Shown here: piece by piece, positions 1 to 7,561 of the stretch
How the letters are laid out: each line of letters starts with the position of its first letter
How positions within the stretch are numbered: the first letter of the stretch is position 1
NCBI GenBank assembly: GCA_002887195.1
Contig: PJAB01001889.1
Location: forward strand, 1-11,672
Direction of reading: 5' to 3'
DNA: 11,672 nt
DNA from: Chrysochromulina parva
Taxonomy: Eukaryota; Haptophyta; Prymnesiales; Chrysochromulinaceae
Program-made: the position numbers and the translations under genes
Notes under the pieces: generated by a model
What the model was told of the DNA's origin: nothing
What the model saw: the letters and a program-made list of their open reading frames with translations, nothing else
Databases searched by the model: none

Positions 1-35
1 CCCCCGTCCCCCTTCCCCCTTCCCCCTCCCCCCCC
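1..35 (-). repeat. C-tract array, potential G-quadruplex on the minus strand
   Basis: Five C-runs of 5, 5, 5, 5 and 8 bases are separated only by GT, TT, TT and T. The complementary strand therefore has five G-runs of at least five with one- or two-base loops, an ideal intramolecular quadruplex pattern. It touches the window edge, so the full length is unknown. It may simply be part of a pyrimidine-rich intron. Confidence 0.5.
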
Positions 36-72
36 TGGCCGTTGTTGGCGAGAGGCGGCCCGCACACGCAGG

Positions 73-150
73 GACGAAACCCAAGTCATCCAGATTAGCC
101 CAGACTCTGACGAAACCCAGTGACGAACCCCAATGCATCCAGATTCGGCC
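73..150 (+). repeat. Short degenerate direct repeat in the presumed intron
   Basis: A unit of about 28 bases starting GACGAAACCCAA and containing ATCCAGATT occurs at 73-100 and again, slightly diverged, at 122-150. The 12-base head GACGAAACCCAG also appears at 109-120. It looks like a local tandem duplication in noncoding DNA. No coding role is supported. Confidence 0.5.
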
Positions 151-295
151 ACGGCGCTTGAATTCCCTGCCGCTCTTCCTCGGTTCTTCCCTCGATTTCT
201 CCCTCAATTTACCCTCGATTTCTTTCTGCCGCACCCTATCAACCCCTCCATCCCCGCCTCCCCCGCCTCCTCCGCCTCCCTCCTTCCGCTCGCAG

Positions 296-3200
296 GTGGC
301 TCGCCACCTGCCGCGCTTCGAGGACAATCGCAACATCAAGACCTCGTGGATGATCCAGGGGCAGGAGGTCATCTCGAAGCTGGTCGAGCGCATCAAGGAG
401 GTCCTCCTTGAGCACGAGAAGGCAGGGCAGCTCAAGTGGCCGCCCCACAGATTCGTAGAGTACAAGCCGTCCTCCACCCTCACCCTCGACGTGCAGCTCG
501 CAGCCTACCTGCAAGGCGGCGCGCGGCGCACGGCGGCAGCGTTGCCCACGCACCTGCGCCCTTGGCTCACCTTGCGTGCGGGGCGGCCGTGCACACGGCG
601 TACCCTGAGCCCGAGCGGTGAGCTTGGGGCGGAGGAGCTCGAGGCGCTTGCCTCACTAGGAGGGGCGCGTGGACGGCACTGCCCGCTCGACGTGGCCTCG
701 ATCGCGCTCGACACGACGGTTCGCACGCAAACGCGAAAGCAGCGCGGGCAGCCCGAGCTGCTCGGCACCCTCCCCTTCGGACTCGACCTGTCGCGCCACC
801 CGGCGGCCCGCTCCGAGCTCGCCGCCGCCATGATCCGGCGGCTCGATGAGGACGTGCAGAAGTTTGCGGCCGTTGAGAACCGAAAGAGCCTCGCGGTGCT
901 CGCCGGCTTCACGAGCGATCAAATCCAGCAGTGCGTCGGCTCGCCGGCGGCTACCGGCAAGCTGCTCCAGATCGCGAACAGCCTCATCGAGCGGCTGACC
1001 GCTTTGCATCGGCGCGACTACGAGCGCTTTGCCGAGCTCGTCGCAGCCGCGGTCCGCAAGGCCAACGTGCTGCCGGCGCACTCAACGGCCGCCGCGGCTG
1101 GCTCGGTCGCGGCCTCCCTCGACACCGAGCGCCGAGCCGCGTTTGAGCTCGCGCGCCTCTCCGGACGAGAGGCATCGGTCAACTTTGATCATCTAGTGGG
1201 CATGCTCCTCTCGAATCGCGCTGAGAGCGACTTGCAGCTCTTCAACCCTCACGCATCGCTCGAGCAGTTGCGCCTCGCTCTCGAGCTCACCTCCGTCGCG
1301 CTGCTCACGGCGACGCGCATCGGGCAGGCGCAGCGGTGCATCGTCGAGGCTCGCGAGCTACTAGAGATCGTGCGCCAGCTCCCCGCGCAAGGTGGGCGGC
1401 GCTCCTCCATCTCTCACGAGGGCCTCGCGCGCGCGGCAGAGGCGAAGGCCCAGATGCTCGCCTCGTCGCTCACCGCCCAGCGCCACTATGTGCAGAATGT
1501 GTCCGGGATGCAGCCAGGGGCGGCGCAAGACCTGATCCAGCTCGGCGAGCGGCCGTCGACGCGCGGCCCAGTCGAGTTCGACCCGCGACTGCTCGTCTTC
1601 GAGTTCACGCACGACCTGCTGCTCCGCGAGGCCCAGGTGAGTCTCATCCAGACCTTCATCGAGGCGCACCGGCGCGGCGAGTCGCTCTGCCATCAGCTCA
1701 TCATGGGGCAAGGGAAGACGACGGTGATTGCGCCGCTGCTCGCACTCATGATCGCCGACGGTACGTCGCTCGTCCTCTCGATCGTACCGCCGCATCTGCT
1801 GCCGTCGGCGCGCGCCGTGCTGCGTGAGAAGCTCGCGGCGGCGCTCCAGCGCCCCGTGTACGGGATGACCTTCGACCGTTACACGGAGGTGACGAGATCG
1901 CTCCTCGAGCTGCTGCGCCATGCGAGCGCGCTGCGCGGCGTGCTGCTCCTCGAGCCCTCCGCCGTCAAGTCGGTGATGCTCAAGTTTGTGGATGCACTCG
2001 TCGAGCTGCAAGGCGAGGTCGAGGCACCAACGCCGCCACCGCCCGAGGAGGTGGCCTTCGTCCATCGACTGCAACGGCTGCTCGGCCTGCGCCAGCGCAA
2101 GCGCAAGCACGCCTTCCGCTCGCGCCGCTCCGAGCTGCGCGTCACCGCCGACACGCTCGCGGCGGTCTTGGGCGAGTTTCGTCGATCCGTCGCGCTGCTC
2201 GACGAGGTCGACGTGCTGCTGCATCCGCTGCGCTCGGAGCTCAATTGGCCCCAGGGTGAGCGTCAGCCCATCCACTTTGCGCCGATGCGCTGGCAGCTCC
2301 CGTTCCACCTCCTCGACGGCGCGCTGTACCCGGCTTCGCACCAATGCACTGCCACGTGGCACGAGTCGCCCGAGGCCCAGCTCTTGCTCCAGCAGCTGTG
2401 CGACGTGTACGACAGTGGCCTGGCGGGCTGCGCACTTCAGGCCGTGCCCCATACGACGCTCCTCGAGCGCTCCTTTTACGACGAGCAGCTGCGCCCGCTT
2501 CTGACGAAATGGGCCCTGCTCTGGCTCCGGCGCAACCGCGTGCAACACGGCTCTGACGACCATATCATCTCCTACCTCTCCCGCGGCGCTCAACGCGGCG
2601 GCGCTCCATCGGCAGACGCATCCGAGCCGCTGCCCTCCGCCGCCGCAGACCCGCTGCGTGCGCAAGCGCAAGCGCAAGCGGCGGCGGCGGCGCAGGCAAA
2701 GTTCGAGGCGGCGGCGGCCGAGGCGGCCGCGGCCGACGCCCAGAAGTGGCAATGGCTCGTGTCGCGCCTATCCTCGGAGCAGATGCAGCTGCTCAATCTC
2801 GCGTACACGTGGCTGCACACGGTGCTGCCCCACGTGCTTTGCAAGGTCGCGCGGGTCCACTACGGGCTGCTGCCGGAGCGCATGATCGCAGAGATGACGG
2901 CTGGCGCCTCCACTGCACCGGTGGGCCCACCGTCAGGCACTGCGGCCGCTCCGGGTGCGCCGCCCGCGCCCCTCGGTCGCGCTCCGCCGGCCAAGGAAGC
3001 GGGCGATCGCGCAGGGGCTGGCAGCTTCGAGGATCTCGCGGCGGCGGCAGCCACGCCAGCGGCCGGCGGCGGCAGCGGCAGCGTACCGCAGTCGCGCCGG
3101 CTGCTCGCCGTCCCCTTCGTGGGCAAGGATGTGCCCTCGCTCGCCGCCGAGTTCTCGCACCCGGACGCCCTGATCGGGCTGACCATCCTCGCGTACCGGC

Positions 3201-4892
3201 ACGAGGGACTGCGCCGAGCCGACTTTGTAGGGCTCATCAACCTCCTCCTCGAGCAGATGGGCATCGAGGGCGGACCGTACCGTTACCGGCCTACCTGCCG
3301 CCTCTACGCGCAGTGGGTGCGCCTCGCCGGCGGGGCAGTGCGAGGGATGGGCGACGTGCTCGACAACGCCGCGGTGGCTGTGGGCCTCGGCGAGCGGCTC
3401 GACCTCGCCGGCCGTGAACGGCGCGAGGCCCGTCGCTCGCACGACGAGCCAGCGGGCGTTGCCGTGCCCGGGCTGCCCATGGCCAAGTCGCCCTACCCCC
3501 CCACGCCCCTGTTCCCTGGCGACGTGCCGGCCGGCGCGACGAGCGTCGAAGGCGGCGGTGCGTCGGGGACGATGCTCGACCTGTGGCCGCTGCAACTCCT
3601 CAATCCTCTCGATGCCGAGCAGATGAACATCCTGTATGAGCTCCTCGGCCGGCTCCCTCACGCGGTGCAGCACTACCTCGAGAACCTCGCCTTCCCCCTC
3701 ACGATGCAGCACCAGGCCCTGAAGCTCTCCGCCAATGGGCAGGACCTCGGGTCCGCCTCCCTCTTTGGGTGCCGCCTCGGCTTCAGCGGCACGCCCTCCG
3801 ATTTGCTTCCGACGGACCTCGGCCGGTGCATCTACCAGGAGGGCGACGACGCCCAAATGCTCTCGATCCTGACGACAACCTCGGTGATGAGCTACACCTT
3901 CGTCGAGCACGATTGGTCTGTGATCGCTCTCCTCGACTCGGTGGCCTCGCACGTGCCGCCCTTCCACGCGCTCATCGACTCGGGCGCCCTCATCACCGGG
4001 CTGACCAACCTGCAGGTGGCACGCTACTTGCTCACGCACGGCCTCGAGGGCATGGAGGGGGTCGTCTTCCTCGACGACAAGGACCGCAAGGTCATCTTGC
4101 TTCGCGCCGGCCTCCGCGTGCTCCCCCTCGCCGGCTGCGGCGTCGCGCCGCACCGGCGCTTCACCTTCTTCGATCAGGTGCACTCGACGGGAGTCGACGT
4201 CGCCCAGACGCTCTCGGCGCAGGCGGCGATGAGCCTCGGCAAGGACATGACCTTCCGCGACTTTGCGCAGGGTGCCTTCCGGATGCGTGCCGTGGGCGCG
4301 GGCCAGACGATCACGCTGCTCATCACGCCGCAGGTGGCGCATCTGGTTCGAGTCGAGGTCGCACGCATGCGCGGCGTGCCACTCCACGAGCAGCGGCCGT
4401 TGCGCGAGGCGTCGCACGAGTCGTTGCTGCGCATCGTGTGCGCGTGGCTCGTTGTGAACCTGATGCGGAGTGAGGATGTGCAGGCGGGCCTGCTGGCCGA
4501 GCAGCGCCTCGCCCACGTCTTCCGAAAGCGAGCGCTCGGCCATCTACTCGCCCACCACCGGCGGTGCGGCACCCACGACGAGCGCACGCAAGAGACCCAA
4601 GCGGTGCGTGTCTTCCTCGAGCCTCTCGGGCACGACGTGCCCGCCGATGTGCCCGCGCCAGCGCGCCCGGGGGAGCGCGCGCTCAAGATGGCCGATCAGC
4701 ACCGTCGGCTGCTCTCTGGGGGTGAGGATGCCGACGAGCGTGATCGTATGGAGCGACTCTACGCCGAGGTGAGCGGGCTCGCGCGGCGTGGCGCCGGCAG
4801 CGCGGCGGGCAGTGGCGGTGGCGGCGGCGGCGTAGTGCTGCCCTTCGAGGCGGAGGTGGTGCAGGAGCAGGAGCAGGAGGAGGAGGCGGAGG

Positions 4893-4927
<35 letters not shown>

Positions 4928-7360
4928 AAGAGCCAGGAGCAAGAGCAGATGGTCATGCAAGAGCCCGGGAAGCTCTACTTTTCACGTGAAGACGAGTCCC
5001 TCCGCCCGTGGCCGTTACACCACCTCGGGGAGCCACCTCAGCCCGACGGCGGCTCGGCCTCTGGCTCGACCCTCACCGACCTCCTCACAGGAAGCGTGGG
5101 CGGCGCCGGCCCCTTTTACCCGTGGTCTAAGTTCGCCGTCTACCGCTCGGGCAGCGCCAAGGCCCGCCCGCTGCAGTGGCCCGCGCGCCTGTGGATGTCG
5201 TCCAACTACTTCAAGTCTCAGTGGTCTCTCAAGTCGCACCGGCGGCTCAAGAACGTCATCTGCGCGATGGAGTGGCAGCCGCCGCCGCTTGGGCTGCGCT
5301 GGGTGCGTCTGCCGGCCAAGCCCGCGGGCACTCGGCTCGTCGAGTACGAGCAGCTCGGGCGCGCCCTCGCGGGCGGCAAGCTCCGCTTCACGCGGCATGA
5401 GCTCGAGGCGCTCGGCGCGATGAACCTGCTGAGCGAGGACGTCGTCGAGGCGGACGGCGCCTACTTCCAGCCCGAGGGCGGCCGCAGGTTGGCGCACGCG
5501 TCGGAGATGATGGGCGGCGTGAGCCTGACTGAGACGCAGTGCGCTCGCGTCAAGTCGGCCTTCAGCCACTTGGATGAGGACGGGGATGGCATGCTCTCGG
5601 CCTCAGAGCTCGCGACGCTTGGCCGGGCGGTCGACCTTGAGGAGGTGGCCAAGGTGGCCGAGGAGGCGGAGAAGCACGCGCGGCTGCGGGGAGAGGCCGA
5701 CCCGGGCGCCATGCCCTCCGCCGGCTTCCTCCCGATGGTGAAGGACCAGCTGCGCTCGCATGCCGAGGGCCCCGGTAGCCGTTACTGGGTGCTCCTCTCC
5801 CTAGCCGAGGCAGAGAGCCTACGTGGCGCGCTCCACGTACGGCAGGAGCAGGAGAGCCGTGCACGCTCCGGCGAGCCCCTCGCTCCAACCGCCGCCGCCT
5901 CGCCGCGTGACGCCCGGGACAACGCCCGGGACAAGCCCACCGCTGCCGCCGCTGCCACGCCGCCGTCGGCGGGCTGGCTGAGTGAGCTCTCTGACGGGCT
6001 GCCGGACGGCGCCCTCGTGGCGCTCCACTCGCATGCGGAGCTCCTGGACGCGGTGCACTACTCGGCAGGGGGTGCGTACGAGCGCGAGGTGGTGCGCCAG
6101 TGCTTCCGCTTCTTCTCCTCGGAGATGCAGTACACGCCGCGCGAGCAGCACCTGCTGCTCCGCTGCCTGCACACCTCCGAGCCCAAGGCGCGCCAGACCT
6201 TCTTCCAAGAGGTGCGTGAGTGCCGACGGCGCGCGCAGGGCGGCTGGGAGCGTTCCGAGGTCGCTGCCGTGCTGTCCGAGCCCGACGAGTTTGCCCTGTT
6301 TGAGCATCGCGCGCTGCTCGCGGCCACGCAGCGGCGCGTGTCGGCACGTGGCCTCTCCCTCCGCCAAGCCTTCCATGCCTTCAACTCGTCCCGCACCGGC
6401 TCGATGAACTCGTCGGAGCTCTTCTCGGCTCTCGTGTGGCTCGGGTTGCAGCCGACGGTGGCGCTCGTGCATGCGACGGTCCGTCGGCTCGATGGGGACG
6501 CGGATGGCCTCCTCACCTGCGACGAGTTCGTCGCCGGCTTCGCCGCGGGCGATCCGACCGCCGACACCTCTGGCAGTGCGATGATGGTGCCCGGGCAGCA
6601 GGAGCTCGTCATCCCTCTGCAGCGCATCCCTGAGCTCCATGCCAGCGCCGAGCGCCAATCGATGCCTAGCGGCAGCAGCAGCGCACGCGCCCCGATCGTC
6701 TCCTTCTCCTCCGCCGAGCTCGCGCAGTTTGCCGCCTCGCTCACCGTCTGCGAGCCGGGCGCCGCCATCGTGCGCCCGACACCCACCAGCCGCGCTCCGA
6801 CGGTTACGGATCTCGGCACGGGCGCTGTCGACGCGGCCGCGGCCGCGGCTGCGAGCCCGCTGACCATCGTGCCGGCCGCCCTCGCGAGGGGCAAATACAT
6901 TGTGCCCATCGGCCACTACGTGGGTGCAGAGGGGCCGCCCTCCTTGATGCGCACGATCGAGCTTCGCGACAAGCGGGGCACGATGACGTCCGACGCGAGT
7001 GTGCGGCTTCAGGCGGCCCTCGATCAGGTGATGCCACCGCCCGCGCGCTTCCAACTCATGTGGAGCCGCGCGGGACCCGCCTCTCTCTCCATTTGGGCTG
7101 CGGTCCCGCCCACGCAGGACTTTGTGGCTGTCGGCATGATCGCGACCGCGACTGCGAACACGGTTCGGCCCGCCCCCGACGCGCTGCGTTGCGTACCCAA
7201 GGCGTGGACGCGGCGCACCACCGCGACCGAGCTCGTGCACGAGGGCTCCGAGGGCTCCATCTGGCGCTCGGAGAGCACTGGACTGCTCCACGCGAGCAAG
7301 GGGCGCAACCCGCCCGCCGTGTACGAGCTCGTGAGCGAGGAGTTTGGGCTGGGCGGCTGA
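296..7360 (+). CDS. Giant DUF3638/DUF3645 protein with EF-hands and Vps62-like C-terminus (5' partial)
   Basis: A single exon codes for ~2,354 residues (numbered from the codon at 296) and ends at TGA 7358-7360. The first in-frame ATG, at 350, falls inside a conserved block (EDNRNIKTSWM), so the true start is upstream of the window; relatives are usually over 3,000 residues. Order of domains: DUF3638 from ~residue 425, with P-loop MGQGKTT (470-476) and Walker-B-like LLDEVDVLLHP (634-644); Ala/Gln linker ~789-816; Ala/Pro/Gly linker ~873-935; DUF3645-type block with VPF..KDVPS..AEFSHPD (936-972); GFSGTP (1162-1167); FFDQVHSTGVDV (1291-1302); AQGAFRMR..GAGQ (1324-1337); Glu/Gln tract 1523-1551; EF-hand loops at 1760-1771 (DEDGDGMLSASE), 2030-2041 (degenerate) and 2066-2077 (DGDADGLLTCDE); Vps62-like domain ~2252-2354 with SIWAAVPP..DFVAVGM and a CVPK motif. 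Databases often name such proteins ubiquitinyl hydrolase; I see no protease triad that supports this. Its function is unknown; a calcium-responsive NTPase is inference. Confidence 0.9.
4862..4948 (+). repeat. CAG/GAG codon repeat encoding a Glu/Gln tract
   Basis: Twenty-nine codons are almost all GAG or CAG, giving alternating E and Q with a block of consecutive E. It lies between the NTPase-like core and the conserved block containing MSSNYFKSQW in the giant protein. Tracts like this recur at the same place in other DUF3638 proteins of protists as far as I recall, so it is probably a helical spacer and not noise, though the near-perfect GAGCAG hexamers also make it prone to length change. 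Confidence 0.8.
5573..5608 (+). other. Canonical EF-hand loop 1 of the giant protein
   Basis: The twelve-residue loop reads D-E-D-G-D-G-M-L-S-A-S-E. It has acidic ligands at positions 1, 3, 5 and 12, glycine at 6, a hydrophobic residue at 8, and flanking helices (VKSAFSHL before, LATLGRAV after). Calcium binding is expected from the family rules. Confidence 0.9.
6383..6526 (+). other. Degenerate plus canonical EF-hand pair of the giant protein
   Basis: The first loop (6383-6418) reads N-S-S-R-T-G-S-M-N-S-S-E: the central glycine and final glutamate remain but acidic ligands at positions 1, 3 and 5 are lost, so it probably binds calcium poorly. The second loop (6491-6526) reads D-G-D-A-D-G-L-L-T-C-D-E and is canonical. 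The 24-residue helix-linker-helix between them is the normal spacing for a paired EF-hand lobe. Confidence 0.85.
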
Positions 7361-7400
7361 GGGTGAGCGCGCGCACCGTCTGCCCAATGGAGGCGATGAT

Positions 7401-7415
7401 CTTTGGGGTCCAAAG
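7401..7415 (+). repeat. Small perfect hairpin downstream of the giant gene
   Basis: CTTTGG and CCAAAG flank a GGT loop, followed at once by the palindrome GGGGCCCC (7415-7422). It sits 41 bases after the stop codon. It could help form the 3' end of the transcript, but there is no T-run after it and no direct evidence. Confidence 0.35.
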
Positions 7416-7467
7416 GGGCCCCGCGTGTTCCGAAAGCGAACGACTCGACCGGAGAAAAAAGTTTTGT

Positions 7468-7491
7468 CACGTTCACAGGCGCACGTTCACA
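7468..7491 (+). promoter_or_regulatory. Repeated CACGTTCACA element upstream of the IQ/WW gene
   Basis: The ten bases CACGTTCACA occur at 7468-7477 and 7482-7491, with a further TTCAC at 7492-7496. The pair sits 70-94 bases before the ATG at 7562. The position suits a promoter-proximal binding site if this gene has its own promoter; no known factor is implied. Confidence 0.25.
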
Positions 7492-7530
7492 TTCACGCTG
7501 TGGTCTCGTTTTTTAGCCATGGTTGTGCGC

Positions 7531-7554
7531 TGCTGCTCTCTCTTTTTCGTCTAG
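7531..7554 (+). other. Candidate 3' splice acceptor just before the IQ/WW start codon
   Basis: TGCTGCTCTCTCTTTTTCGTCTAG is a strong pyrimidine tract ending in AG at 7553-7554, seven bases before the ATG at 7562. A second tract, TCTCGTTTTTTAG, ends at 7516. Either could serve a leader intron, trans-splicing or an intron shared with the upstream gene. Confidence 0.4.
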
Positions 7555-7561
7555 GTGCCGG

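Larger units (their letters stand above)
1..295 (+). other. Probable intron end and 3' splice acceptor upstream of the giant gene
   Basis: From about 160 to 293 the plus strand is dominated by C and T, ending in CTCCCTCCTTCCGCTCGCAG with the AG at 294-295, a textbook polypyrimidine tract plus acceptor. The downstream frame is open across this region to the left edge, but its translation is only low-complexity (a run of nine prolines) and contains no in-frame ATG. The first family-like residues begin right after 295, with V-A-R-H-L-P at 296. I infer an intron whose donor is outside the window. cDNA would settle it. Confidence 0.55.
7361..7561 (+). other. Short intergenic or intronic spacer between the giant gene and the IQ/WW gene
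   Basis: About 200 bases separate the TGA of the first gene from the first usable ATG of the next. It holds a GTGAGC donor-like site at 7363, a small hairpin, an A/T patch (AAAAAAGTTTT, 7455-7465), two copies of CACGTTCACA, and two pyrimidine tracts ending in AG at 7515-7516 and 7553-7554. It could be terminator plus promoter, a 5'UTR intron, a trans-splice acceptor region, or part of an intron joining the two frames. Confidence 0.5.

Noticed and set aside
1691..2230. Bacterial SecA or contaminating bacterial DNA
   Set aside because: The P-loop and DEVD motifs resemble SecA, but the surrounding sequence fits DUF3638, and the chain also has EF-hands and a Vps62-like domain, so the gene is eukaryotic.
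1361..2752. Long antisense open frames across the giant gene (also 2933-4543 and 5819-7387 on the minus strand)
   Set aside because: In DNA with this GC bias, the strand opposite a real gene stays open by codon bias. The translations are Arg/Ala/His-rich, have no recognisable motifs, and oppose a frame with many conserved motifs.
6824..6855. GCGGCCGCGGCCGCGGC run as a regulatory repeat
   Set aside because: It lies inside the coding region and simply encodes an alanine run between the EF-hands and the Vps62-like tail.
296..7360. Naming the giant protein a deubiquitinase
   Set aside because: The name is attached to this family in databases, but I see no Cys/His/Asp arrangement of a thiol protease. 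The visible catalytic motifs are those of a nucleotide-binding protein.
7509..7530. Possible relict dinoflagellate spliced leader (TTTTAGCCATGGTTG)
   Set aside because: Only TAGCCAT, seven bases, matches the known leader; the rest diverges. Not enough to call, although the nearby acceptor-like tract keeps trans-splicing open as an idea.
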